From assembly GCA_016218975.1 (NCBI GenBank), contig JACRCO010000072.1, positions 1 through 64,000 on the forward strand: a stretch of DNA of 64,000 bases, given 5' to 3'. This document shows positions 1 through 7,312 of this stretch, piece after piece. The position numbers were made by a program, and so were the translations under genes. Every line of letters begins with the position of its first letter. Position 1 is the first letter of the stretch. This DNA is from Deltaproteobacteria bacterium (lineage in GTDB: Bacteria; Desulfobacterota; Deferrimicrobia; Deferrimicrobiales; Deferrimicrobiaceae). Below the pieces are notes generated by a model. The model saw only the letters and a program-made list of their open reading frames with translations, did no database searches and had not been told where the DNA came from.

Positions 1-201
1 CGGCCATGGAGCGAGAACCAACGTGTGGAATACATACTGTGGTTCGAGCTCCGAGGCAAGCGCCGAGCGATAAGCGAGGAAAAGGCGCCAGGGACGGCGC
101 CGACAGCTTGCCGAGGCGGACCGATTCCGACCGGACAGGAAGTCCGGGCGGAAGCGGGCCGGGCAAGGCGTCCCCCGCGAGGGGTACCCCGTGAGGCGTG
201 C
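1..201 (+). ncRNA. Structured non-coding segment with GGA-loop hairpins (candidate sRNA, 5' end outside window)
   Basis: No convincing protein is encoded here. Several hairpins are visible. GGCGCC (84-89) pairs with GGCGCC (96-101) around loop AGGGAC. CCGGAC (131-136) pairs with GTCCGG (142-147) around loop AGGAA. A longer imperfect stem runs from GGAGC at 9 to GCTCC near 53. Exposed GGA in a hairpin loop is the known CsrA/RsmA recognition element. The final 41 nt (161-201) recur in inverted orientation at 5958-6000, which suggests one RNA or repeat family. The segment could instead be the untranslated leader of tupB. Function is inferred from structure only. Confidence 0.4.
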
Positions 202-282
202 GTAGCCCGCGAAACCGTATCCCGCGAAGGCAAGGCTCTTTGGCACAGGATACGTTGCAGTAATTATGGAACGGAGAACTGA

Positions 283-969
283 GTGGGTTTTCTGCTCGAC
301 TCGTTGAGGGACTCCCTCGCTTTGATTGCGACGGGGGATCCGGCGTTCACGCACGCGGTGTGGATGTCCCTGTACGTTTCGTTCTGGTCGATCATTTTCG
401 CTTCACTCATCGGTATCCCGGCGGGGCTCGCGGTCGGGCTTTCGGAATTTCCGTTGAAGCGGAGCGTCATCACCGCGCTCAACAGCCTGATGGCGGTCCC
501 GACGGTGCTGATCGGACTGTTGGTCTACGGGTTCATCAGCCGGCAGGGGCCTGCCGGGGGGCTTGGCCTCCTGTTCACCCCATCCGCAATCATCGCCGGA
601 GACGCGTTTCTCGCCGCCCCGATCGTGGCCAACCTGGCGTTGAGCTCGGTGCGCGGCGCGCATGCCGCCATCCTTCCCACCGCGAAAACATTGGGCGCCG
701 ACCGGTTCCAGAGCCTGTTCATGCTAATGTCCGAGATCAGGTTCGGGATGATGGCCGCCGTGATCGCAGGGTTCGGCCGGGTCGTTTCCGAGGTCGGCGT
801 TGCGATGATGCTTGGCGGGAACATCCTCGGTTACACGAGGACGATGACCACAGCCATCGCCCTGGAGACCAGCAAGGGGGAGTTCGCCCTGGGGATCGCG
901 CTGGGGATCGTGCTTATGGGGGTCGCGCTGGCGGTGAATGTCATATTCCAGTTTCTGCAGAAGAGGTAG
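283..969 (+). CDS. tupB: Tungstate ABC transporter permease TupB
   Basis: Encodes a 228-aa, strongly hydrophobic inner-membrane permease for oxyanion uptake. Its length and sequence fit TupB: an N-terminal segment, a membrane stretch around residues 25-50, a loop typical of tungstate/molybdate-type permeases near residues 140-165, and a C-terminal membrane segment ending in FLQKR. The start is GTG at 283, preceded by GGAG with suitable spacing. The ATPase gene follows two bases after the stop, and moeA overlaps the ATPase, so transport and cofactor insertion are co-expressed. No periplasmic tupA is present in the window; it may lie just upstream. A tungstate rather than molybdate or sulfate substrate is inferred from family resemblance. 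Confidence 0.83.
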   Translation: MGFLLDSLRDSLALIATGDPAFTHAVWMSLYVSFWSIIFASLIGIPAGLAVGLSEFPLKRSVITALNSLMAVPTVLIGLLVYGFISRQGPAGGLGLLFTPSAIIAGDAFLAAPIVANLALSSVRGAHAAILPTAKTLGADRFQSLFMLMSEIRFGMMAAVIAGFGRVVSEVGVAMMLGGNILGYTRTMTTAIALETSKGEFALGIALGIVLMGVALAVNVIFQFLQKR

Positions 970-971
970 CT

Positions 972-1703
972 GTGGATCCTCTCTTCTTTCTGGAGGCTGT
1001 CGGAAAACGGTACGGGGACAGGGAAGTTCTTTCCGTCCCTTCGCTGGAGATCCGGGAGGGGAGCTTCCTGCTCCTCACCGGCCCGAACGGCTCGGGGAAG
1101 ACCACGCTCCTTTCGATACTTGCTTTCCTGCTCCGTCCGACGGCCGGAAAGTTGTTCTACGCGGGGAGGCGCGTGGATTGGAAGGGGCGGTCCCTCGTGG
1201 CGTTGCGCCGTGAAGTGACGCTTCTCCACCAGTCGCCATACCTCTTCGAGGAAACGGTCGACTCCAATGTCGCTTACGGCCTCAATGTCAGGGGAATCGA
1301 AGGCGGGAACCGGAAAGAAAGGGTTGACGAAGCGTTGAAAATGGTAGGATTGCAAAGGTTCGGGGACCGGCGGGCACGCGCGCTGTCGGGAGGCGAAATG
1401 CAGCGGGTGGCCCTTGCGAGGGCCCTTGCGATTTCGCCCCGCGTTCTCCTTCTGGACGAGCCGCTTGCCAATGTGGACCGTGAGAGCGCGGAAGTGATCC
1501 GGGGGATCATCTCCGGATTACCCGCCCGCGGAACCACCGTTCTCATGGCTACGCACGACCCGGACCGGACAGGTGGGGGTAACGGCGGCTTCATACGCCT
1601 CGAGGAAGGGAAACTTTCCCAAGGGCGATGCGGGGCCGGCGGATTCGACGACAGGAAGATGAATGACCGAGCGGCTTCGGATGACGACATTCGACGAGGC
1701 TAA
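972..1703 (+). CDS. tupC: Tungstate ABC transporter ATP-binding protein TupC
   Basis: A 243-aa ABC ATPase that powers the TupB permease. The Walker A motif GPNGSGKTT lies near residue 37, the signature LSGGEMQRVALARA near 138, and the Walker B LLLDEPLANVD near 160, followed by the H-loop (MATHD). The GTG start at 972 is two bases after the tupB stop, and the protein begins with the usual hydrophobic first strand. A much longer reading in this frame, starting inside tupB, is not needed. The 3' end overlaps moeA by 41 nt, implying coupled translation. The protein is shorter than molybdate ModC proteins because it lacks the C-terminal TOBE/regulatory domain, which fits the Tup type. Confidence 0.85.
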   Translation: MDPLFFLEAVGKRYGDREVLSVPSLEIREGSFLLLTGPNGSGKTTLLSILAFLLRPTAGKLFYAGRRVDWKGRSLVALRREVTLLHQSPYLFEETVDSNVAYGLNVRGIEGGNRKERVDEALKMVGLQRFGDRRARALSGGEMQRVALARALAISPRVLLLDEPLANVDRESAEVIRGIISGLPARGTTVLMATHDPDRTGGGNGGFIRLEEGKLSQGRCGAGGFDDRKMNDRAASDDDIRRG

Positions 1704-2886
1704 AGACCTGATCCTTTCCCGCGTCTCGCCGCTGGGGCGCGAAAGGGTCTCAATCTCCGCGGCGGCCGGCAGAGTGCTCGCCGAGGAAATCCGCGCACCG
1801 TGGGACATGCCGTATTGGGACAACTCCGCCATGGACGGCTACGCCGTCCGGAGCGTCGATTGCGCCGTGCCTTCGACGCTTACGATCACCGGATACCAGG
1901 CGGCCGGGGATGCAGTAAGCCCCAGGGTCTCCCCCGGCTGTGCCGTCAAGATAATGACCGGCTCCCCCATCCCGGAAGGGTGCGACGCCGTCGTTCCCTT
2001 CGAGGAAACGGAAGAGTCCGGTGGTTTCGTGAAGGTGCTTTCACTTGCAAAGCCGCGCGCACACATAAGGTTCCGCGGAGAAGACGTGAGGGCGGGAGAC
2101 CTCGTCATCCCCGCGGGGACGGTGCTCCGCCCGCCTGAAATCAGCATGCTGGCGTCGTTCGGCAGGGCGTTCGTCTCCGCCTGCCGCCGGGCAAGGGTAG
2201 CGGTGCTCTCCACCGGCGACGAGTTGGTAGAGCTCGGCGAACCGCTTTCCCCGGGCAAGATCATCAACAGCAACACCCATTCGCTCGCCGCCGCCGTCGA
2301 GGAGGCGGGCGCCGTGCCGGTGCTTCTCGGCATCGCCCCTGACGACAAGGAAGCATTAAGGGAGAAGATCGAGGAAGGGCTCAAGGCGGATATCCTTGTC
2401 ACCTCGGCCGGGGTGTCCGCGGGCGACAGGGACTTCGTCCGCGAAGTGATGTCCGAACTTTCCGTGAAGGAGGTTTTCTGGAAGGTGGGCGTCAAGCCGG
2501 GGAGTCCAACGGCTTTTGGAACGAAGGACGGCAAGCTCGTATTCTCATTGCCCGGGAACCCGGTATCTTCACTCGTTACCTTCGAGGTTTTCGTCCGGCC
2601 TGCACTCCTTAAAATGATGGGGCATCCGGATCCGCTGAAACGTCTCGTCAAAGCGACCCTGAAGGAGCCCGTCCGCAAGAAGGCGGGAAGGGTTCATTTC
2701 TTCCGCGTCCGGGTGTGTGTGGAGGACGGGGAGTATGCCGCCCTGACATCGGGAGACCAGAACACCGGCATACTGCGTACGATGGTCCAGGCCAACGGGA
2801 TAGCCGTCCTTCCGGCGGATCGAACCGTCTTCGAATCGGGCGAAAAGGTTGACGTTTATCTCCTTTACCAGTCAACATCCCCTTGA
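1663..2886 (+). CDS. moeA: Molybdopterin molybdenumtransferase MoeA
   Basis: A 407-aa cytoplasmic enzyme that inserts molybdate, or here possibly tungstate, into adenylylated molybdopterin. Family landmarks are visible: NSAMDGYAV near residue 52, GDAVSPRVSPG near 84, the MTGSPIPEGCDAVVPFE block near 98-114, STGDEL near 185, the SAGVSAGDRDFV loop near 247, and FSLPGNPVSS near 290. The length is typical (about 400 aa). The ATG at 1663 follows AGGAAG, and the gene overlaps tupC by 41 nt. This overlap with a tungstate transporter suggests a copy specialised for tungsten cofactor, supplying tungstoenzymes such as formate dehydrogenase or aldehyde ferredoxin oxidoreductase. That specialisation is inference. 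Confidence 0.93.
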   Translation: MTERLRMTTFDEAKDLILSRVSPLGRERVSISAAAGRVLAEEIRAPWDMPYWDNSAMDGYAVRSVDCAVPSTLTITGYQAAGDAVSPRVSPGCAVKIMTGSPIPEGCDAVVPFEETEESGGFVKVLSLAKPRAHIRFRGEDVRAGDLVIPAGTVLRPPEISMLASFGRAFVSACRRARVAVLSTGDELVELGEPLSPGKIINSNTHSLAAAVEEAGAVPVLLGIAPDDKEALREKIEEGLKADILVTSAGVSAGDRDFVREVMSELSVKEVFWKVGVKPGSPTAFGTKDGKLVFSLPGNPVSSLVTFEVFVRPALLKMMGHPDPLKRLVKATLKEPVRKKAGRVHFFRVRVCVEDGEYAALTSGDQNTGILRTMVQANGIAVLPADRTVFESGEKVDVYLLYQSTSP

Positions 2887-3047
2887 TTGGCCGACTGCCG
2901 GACTATCCCCGAAAAAAATTCCTTAAAAGCAGCGATTATTGATGTTTTTTGTTCCATCGGTGTAATAAGATCCAATTGAAGTTCGGCCACAGGGAGTCCG
3001 ATAAGATTACCGGTCTGAATTTTTCCGAGCCGTTCCGATTCTTGCAT
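2865..3047 (-). CDS. Possible small ORF or gene remnant (60 aa), function unknown
   Basis: A 60-aa minus-strand frame beginning MQESERLGKIQTGNL. It lies in a visibly more AT-rich gap of about 230 bp between moeA and the sensor kinase and overlaps the moeA stop by 22 nt. The residue mix is protein-like, and the frame stays open another 15 codons upstream of the ATG to an in-frame stop. It could be the 3' remnant of a lost gene. No domain was recognised and no ribosome-binding site stands out. Confidence 0.25.
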   Translation of the reverse strand: MQESERLGKIQTGNLIGLPVAELQLDLITPMEQKTSIIAAFKEFFSGIVRQSANQGDVDW

Positions 3048-3120
3048 TGAATAGTCGTAATAAATCTCAACGAAACCCGGCGTGCCGCCGCCCTGTCATT
3101 CGGCAGCAGGATAAGCAGCG

Positions 3121-5406
3121 ATGAGCGAATTGCAGATAATGGCCGCCCGCAAGACCCGCGTAGATCGATATATCCTTCTCGCCGCCCTGGTCTGGACGGC
3201 GCTTGTCGGCTCCGCCCTTCTGTACAATGTCCGCGAATACCGGAGCGCTATCCGCGACATTGCGCGTTCGGAAGCCCGATCGAGCATCAACAAGGATCTC
3301 GTATACCACCGTTGGGCATCGACGCATGGCGGGTTGTACGTTCCCGTTACGAAAGATACTCCGCCGAATCCTTACCTGTCGGGCCGCGGCGAGCGCGACG
3401 TCCGGACGCCTTCGAACCGCCTGCTGACCCTGATAAATCCGGAGGAGATGACGCGCCAGGCCCATGAGCTGGGCCTGGAGCGGTACGGGTTCCGCGGGCA
3501 CATAACGAGCCTCAAACCGATCCGCCCCGGGAACGCCCCGGATCCATGGGAGGCCGAAGCGCTCCGTGCCTGCGAACACGGCGAGGCGGAGGTAAGCTCC
3601 GTCGAAACGATCGAGGGCAAGCCCTTTCTGCGGTTGATGCGTCCCTTTGCGGCCGAGCCGCACTGCCTCGCCTGCCACGGAGGGCAGGGATACAAGGAAG
3701 GCGACATCCGCGGGGGGATCAGCGTGTCCGTTCCGCTCGAACCGTTTGAGGGCGCGATGGCGGCGCAGCTGCGGACGGAATCGACCGGATACGGTCTTAT
3801 GTGGTTACTCGGACTGGCGGGCATCGGCGCGGGGGGCTTCCGCATCCGGAAACAGATTCGAGAGCGCGACAGGTCCGATGAAGCGCTGCGCGACGCGCAC
3901 CAGCGGCTTACCTTCAATATCGAGCGTATGCCGATGGGGTACATCGTGTGGGGAAGCGATTTCAGGGTGCGGGAGTGGAATCCGGCGGCGGAAAAGATCT
4001 TCGGGTGGTCCGCCGAAGAGGCCGTCGGAAGGCATTCCTACGAGCTGATCGTTCCCCACGAAACCCAGCCGGTTATGGATATGGTCTGGGCGAAACTGCT
4101 GGATGGGGAAGAGCTGATACACTCCGTCACCAAAAACCTGAGGCGGGAAGGAAAGGAAATCCGGTGCGAGTGGTTCAACGCCCCCTTGCGCGGCGCTGAC
4201 GGAAGCTTGATAGGCGTGATTTCCATGGTCCACGACATCACGGAGAAGGGACGGCTCGAGCAGCAGCTTCAGACTGCGCAGCGGATGGAGACGGTGGGGA
4301 CGCTTGCCGGCGGCATCGCGCACGATTTCAACAACGCGCTGACGGGGATACTCGGATTCGGCCAGTTGCTGCGGTTGAAGATGGCCGGGGATCAGAAGGT
4401 GACGGGCGATCTCGACGAGATAATGCGCTGCGCCGAACGGGCCGCGACGTTGACGAGGCAGCTTCTGACATTCGCACGGCGCCAGGTGATCGAGCCTGTC
4501 AACCTGGACCTCAACGCAGCCGTCGTCGACCTCATGAAGCTCATCGGGAAACTGGCGGGGGAGAATATCGAGGTAAAGGGGGTCTTCGCCGAAGGCGTTC
4601 CCACCATCCGCGCGGACCGCGCCCAACTCGAGCAGGTGCTCGTAAACCTGTGCCTGAACGCCCGGGACGCCATGGCAGCCGGGGGTGTCCTGACGGTGAA
4701 AACCGGAGAGATCACCGTCGATGAACCGTACATCGACCGGCATCCGTACGCGAAGGCGGGACGGTATGCGTCGCTGGAAATTTCGGACACCGGGACAGGC
4801 ATGGACGAAAAGACGCGCGAGCGCGTGTTCGAGCCGTTCTTCACCACGAAGGCACCGGACAAGGGGACGGGGCTCGGGCTGGCGATGGTGTACGGGATAG
4901 TGAAGCAGCACGAAGGGTTCATCCACCTGTACAGCGAACCGGGGAAGGGAACCACTTTCAAGGTATACTTTCCGGCGGTACAGGCTGCCCCGGACGCCAT
5001 CAAGGAAAAAAGTGCGGAGCCGCTCCGGGGCGGGTCTGAAACGATCCTGCTGGCGGAGGACGAAGATACGATCCGGACGCTCGCGGAACGGATTCTCAGG
5101 GAGTACGGTTACACGGTGCTGACGGCACGGAACGGGGAGGAGGCGATCGAGACCTTCCGCCGGAACAGAGGAATATCGCTTGCGGTGCTGGATGTCGTCA
5201 TGCCCGGAATGGGCGGCAAGGATGCCTTCGAGGCGATGCGCGCGGACAAGCAGGAGTTGAAGGCCATCTTCACGAGCGGTTACTCGGCCGACGCGGTGAA
5301 GGAATCGTTCGTCATGAAGCCCGGCATGCTTTTCCTGCCCAAGCCGTACACTCCCACCATCCTGGCCCGGAAAGTGCGGGAAGCGCTCGATTCCCCCTCG
5401 ATTTGA
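3121..5406 (+). CDS. Haem-binding-type (DUF3365) PAS hybrid sensor histidine kinase
   Basis: A 761-aa membrane sensor kinase. Order of parts: a membrane anchor at about 17-37; a periplasmic Tll0287-like/DUF3365 domain containing one c-type haem motif CLACH (182-186); a second membrane segment near 224-240; a PAS domain at about 260-375; a HisKA dimerisation domain with phospho-acceptor His401 in GGIAHDFNN; a HATPase domain with DTGTGMDE and GTGLGLAM; and a C-terminal receiver with acceptor Asp691 in VLDVVMPG. Domains of this periplasmic type are known to bind haem and sense redox state or gases such as NO, so it probably reports redox at the cell surface. There is no adjacent response regulator; output presumably passes through the fused receiver or a distant partner. 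Confidence 0.92.
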   Translation: MSELQIMAARKTRVDRYILLAALVWTALVGSALLYNVREYRSAIRDIARSEARSSINKDLVYHRWASTHGGLYVPVTKDTPPNPYLSGRGERDVRTPSNRLLTLINPEEMTRQAHELGLERYGFRGHITSLKPIRPGNAPDPWEAEALRACEHGEAEVSSVETIEGKPFLRLMRPFAAEPHCLACHGGQGYKEGDIRGGISVSVPLEPFEGAMAAQLRTESTGYGLMWLLGLAGIGAGGFRIRKQIRERDRSDEALRDAHQRLTFNIERMPMGYIVWGSDFRVREWNPAAEKIFGWSAEEAVGRHSYELIVPHETQPVMDMVWAKLLDGEELIHSVTKNLRREGKEIRCEWFNAPLRGADGSLIGVISMVHDITEKGRLEQQLQTAQRMETVGTLAGGIAHDFNNALTGILGFGQLLRLKMAGDQKVTGDLDEIMRCAERAATLTRQLLTFARRQVIEPVNLDLNAAVVDLMKLIGKLAGENIEVKGVFAEGVPTIRADRAQLEQVLVNLCLNARDAMAAGGVLTVKTGEITVDEPYIDRHPYAKAGRYASLEISDTGTGMDEKTRERVFEPFFTTKAPDKGTGLGLAMVYGIVKQHEGFIHLYSEPGKGTTFKVYFPAVQAAPDAIKEKSAEPLRGGSETILLAEDEDTIRTLAERILREYGYTVLTARNGEEAIETFRRNRGISLAVLDVVMPGMGGKDAFEAMRADKQELKAIFTSGYSADAVKESFVMKPGMLFLPKPYTPTILARKVREALDSPSI

Positions 5407-5508
5407 TGACCGCGCGGTTTCCGGCGGCGCGCTCCTGTACCCGCTGCCTTGTATCTATCTCCGTCTACAACGCCTCGCCATGACCCCCGGTGAGAAGAGA
5501 ACCGGCTG

Positions 5509-5949
5509 ATGCGCGTCCTTATCCAGCGCGTAAAGAGCGCCTCCGTTTCCGTGGAGGGGAAGGTCCTCGGGCAAATCGGAAAAGGGCTTCTCGTCTTCGC
5601 GGGATTCAGGCACGGAGACGATGAATCGCGCATTCGGTGGATGTGCGAGAAGATACTGCGCCTGCGTATATTCGAGGACGAGGCCGGGAAGATGAACCTT
5701 TCCGTCGCCGAAGCGGGCGGGGGGATCCTCGTCGTTTCGCAATTCACGCTCTACGGAGACGCGTCGAAGGGGAACCGCCCCTCGTTTACGGAAGCCGCCC
5801 CGCCGGAGATCGCCGAGCCTCTTTACGACGAAATGGTCCGCCTTCTTCGGGAGGTGGCACCGCTGCCCGTGGAAACCGGCGCGTTCCGCGCCGTGATGGC
5901 CGTATCGCTTGTGAACGACGGCCCGGTGACTATTCTTCTGGAGAAGTAG
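5509..5949 (+). CDS. dtd: D-aminoacyl-tRNA deacylase
   Basis: A 146-aa cytoplasmic enzyme that hydrolyses D-aminoacyl-tRNA, proofreading against D-amino acids. It begins [15 protein letters not shown], has the catalytic-region motif VSQFTLYGD near residue 80, and carries the NDGPVTI block (GxP-containing signature) close to the C-terminus. Length is exactly that of the family. The ATG at 5509 is the only sensible start. The last 24 nt of coding sequence (5919-5942) are repeated exactly at 18284-18307, beyond the CRISPR island, where they would encode ...GPVTILLER-stop instead of ...GPVTILLEK-stop. The present 3' end therefore appears to have been supplied by the inserted island. Confidence 0.95.
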   Translation: MRVLIQRVKSASVSVEGKVLGQIGKGLLVFAGFRHGDDESRIRWMCEKILRLRIFEDEAGKMNLSVAEAGGGILVVSQFTLYGDASKGNRPSFTEAAPPEIAEPLYDEMVRLLREVAPLPVETGAFRAVMAVSLVNDGPVTILLEK

Positions 5950-5951
5950 CG
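5919..5951. repeat. Left copy of direct repeat flanking the CRISPR island (att-like)
   Basis: The 24 bases from 5919 to 5942 (starting CGGCCCGGTGAC, ending TTCTTCTGGA) match 18284-18307 exactly. After three mismatches the match resumes for GTAGCG, giving 33 aligned bases. The block is the 3' end of dtd including its stop codon. Target sites at 3' ends of conserved genes, with the gene restored by the incoming element, are the hallmark of site-specific integration, although no integrase gene is visible between the copies. Confidence 0.8.
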
Positions 5952-6130
5952 GGCTCGGCACGCCTCACGGGGTACCCCCTTGCGGGGGACGCCTTGCCCG
6001 GCCGTCCATGGCCGGGCTGCGGCTCCGTAGCTCCTTGCTCCGCCCTCCCTGGCTCTCGCTTCGTCGCTACAGGCCCCCGCAAGGGGTACCCCGTGTCGGC
6101 GGCTCGCCCGCGTTGAGGTCCGACCTTAGG
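5950..6130 (-). ncRNA. Candidate structured RNA or repeat module related to 1-201
   Basis: On the minus strand this gene-free segment holds a strong hairpin, CCCGGCC and GGCCGGG around loop ATGGAC (about 5997-6016). It is followed by the module GGGCAAGGCGTCCCC...ACCCCGTGAGGCGTGC (about 5958-6000), which is nearly identical to 161-201 on the plus strand. A partial copy of the GGGGTACCCC-containing part recurs at 6076-6095 in the opposite sense. No ORF here is credible. It may be an RNA with CsrA-type AYGGAY loops, a dispersed repeat, or the terminator region of dtd. Confidence 0.35.
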
Positions 6131-6211
6131 ACCCCCCTGCCCGTATGGGGCATCTTTTTCCGTATACAACGTTTGGTTTGTCACGCCTGCCGGTTTTGTC
6201 ACCGAAAAATA

Positions 6212-6257
6212 TTGCAAGTTCTTCTCAACTCGCATATAGTTATTAGCAGATGATAAC
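6212..6257 (+). promoter_or_regulatory. Promoter and possible operator of the tumE-tumA pair
   Basis: A -35 TTGCAA (6212-6217) is followed after exactly 17 bp by a -10 TATAGT (6235-6240), a good sigma-70 match. An inverted repeat, GTTAT (6239-6243) and ATAAC (6253-6257), overlaps the -10 and start region. It is a plausible site for autorepression by the HTH antitoxin encoded downstream. The predicted start site is about 30 nt before the tumE ATG. Confidence 0.5.
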
Positions 6258-6278
6258 ATACGGACAGGTCGCGATCTG

Positions 6279-6641
6279 ATGTCACTTGGCAAAGAAACAG
6301 GTCTTGAAACATTACTCGACCTGGATGGAATTACTTATCGGCTCGATAATGGTTACTGGGTGAAGTTCGAGGCGCATATCGTGCAGACAACAGAGAAAAG
6401 ACCTCACGGTGTTTCGTATTCGCTTACGCTCCATGACCGTTACAACACCAGGGTCATCGGGTTTGACAATTCACACGGATGTCCGCCGCCACGTCGCAAG
6501 AAATTCGGTGGGCGAAAGATTACTTGGGATCACCGGCACCACAACGAAAAAATCGTCCCGTATGAATATGAATCGGCCGCTCAACTCATCGAAGATTTCT
6601 GGTCAGAAGTGGAAAGCATCATTGGAGGAGACGCGCCATGA
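6279..6641 (+). CDS. tumE: TumE-family toxin (formerly DUF6516)
   Basis: A 120-aa basic protein that resembles the TumE toxin family: an N-terminal beta-rich stretch (LDLDGITYRLDNGYWVKFEA), a central block resembling the family's SYSLTLHDRYNTRVIGFDN, a GGRKITWDHRHHN segment rich in Arg and His (about 96-107), and an acidic helix at the C-terminus. Members are found as the first gene of toxin-antitoxin pairs with an HTH antitoxin, as here. The stop overlaps the next ATG by four bases (ATGA), so the pair is co-translated. It is the first gene inside the repeat-flanked island and may stabilise it. Activity is inferred from family and context. Confidence 0.72.
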   Translation: MSLGKETGLETLLDLDGITYRLDNGYWVKFEAHIVQTTEKRPHGVSYSLTLHDRYNTRVIGFDNSHGCPPPRRKKFGGRKITWDHRHHNEKIVPYEYESAAQLIEDFWSEVESIIGGDAP

Positions 6642-7024
6642 CACGTAAGTACATGAAGGTCGGAATTATGTCCCGCGAGGATTTCAAGAAAAGGACCATC
6701 GGCATCGCCAAAGGCGAATACAAGCCGCGCAAGGACGAGCCGAAAATCTGGTTTGAGTCCATCCAGTCGTTTGCCCAGGTGCTAAGCGACGACAACCGGC
6801 TTCTGCTACATATTATTGAAGAGCGGAAACCAAAGTCGCTCCGTGAATTGGAAGTGCTGTCCGGTCGAAAGAAAAGCAATCTATCCCGTACCTTACACAC
6901 TTTGGCGGGATACGGCATAATCGATTTAGTGCGGAAAGAGACACGAGAACTGGAGCCGCATGTCAAGGCAAACCAATTCTCTTTGGAGATAGGTCTGCCC
7001 CCGGTATGTGGCTTTTGCAGGTAA
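6638..7024 (+). CDS. tumA: TumA-type HTH antitoxin (HVO_A0114-like winged helix)
   Basis: A 128-aa protein with a winged-helix DNA-binding core at about 45-115: FAQVLSDDNRLLLHIIEE, then the recognition region SLRELEVLSGRKKSNLSRTLHTLAGYGIIDL. This layout matches the HTH proteins that partner TumE toxins. The ATG overlaps the tumE stop, and GGAGGAGA precedes it. It should bind and neutralise the toxin and repress the promoter at 6212-6240. The C-terminal tail (VCGFCR) is short and cysteine-containing. An alternative reading is a lone ArsR/MarR-like regulator, but the overlap with tumE makes the antitoxin role likelier. Confidence 0.72.
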   Translation: MTRKYMKVGIMSREDFKKRTIGIAKGEYKPRKDEPKIWFESIQSFAQVLSDDNRLLLHIIEERKPKSLRELEVLSGRKKSNLSRTLHTLAGYGIIDLVRKETRELEPHVKANQFSLEIGLPPVCGFCR

Positions 7025-7312
7025 TGAGCAGCCTGGTCACCATACTTCCGGGGCGGTAGCGGGCGCCAAATCTCCGATTCCTAAAGCCCTGCCCGATTGG
7101 GGCAGACCTTCCAGATTTGCAACAAAATTATTGTGTAACACGTTCGTTGCACAAAGATTGGCACTACCTGCAGGAACAACCCAACCGATTGTTGAATTAA
7201 ATCTAATAACGCCGTAAGATGCAGCATATTGAAATCCCGGGTGGTTTAACTCAAGCGGTTGAGGTTTTTCAGACCACCTTCTTTTTATCCACCAATCTGG
7301 CGAGGGATAAAT
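7025..7312 (+). promoter_or_regulatory. Upstream region of the cmr operon with candidate promoter 7192-7220
   Basis: This 288-bp gap holds no credible gene. A possible sigma-70 promoter is TTGAAT (7192-7197), 17 bp, TAAGAT (7215-7220), which would start transcription around 7227 toward the CARF and cmr genes. A small hairpin, CTGCCC and GGGCAG, occurs near 7090-7105 and could terminate tumA transcripts. The sequence is more AT-rich than the coding flanks. Confidence 0.35.

Noticed and set aside
120-170. Resemblance of AGGAAGTCCGGGC to the RNase P RNA segment GAGGAAAGUCCGGGC
   Set aside because: The match is about a dozen bases; the other universally conserved blocks and the overall length are absent.
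241-258. Possible sigma-54 promoter, TGGCAC followed by TTGC, upstream of tupB
   Set aside because: The spacing between the GG and GC elements is several bases too long for a -24/-12 promoter.
1-282. Molybdenum/tungsten cofactor riboswitch upstream of tupB
   Set aside because: The position is suggestive, but the conserved Moco motif core was not recognised, and part of the segment recurs at 5958-6000, away from any cofactor gene.
7158-7172. TGGCAC...TGC as a sigma-54 promoter before the cmr operon
   Set aside because: The spacing is two bases too short and the TTGC element is incomplete.
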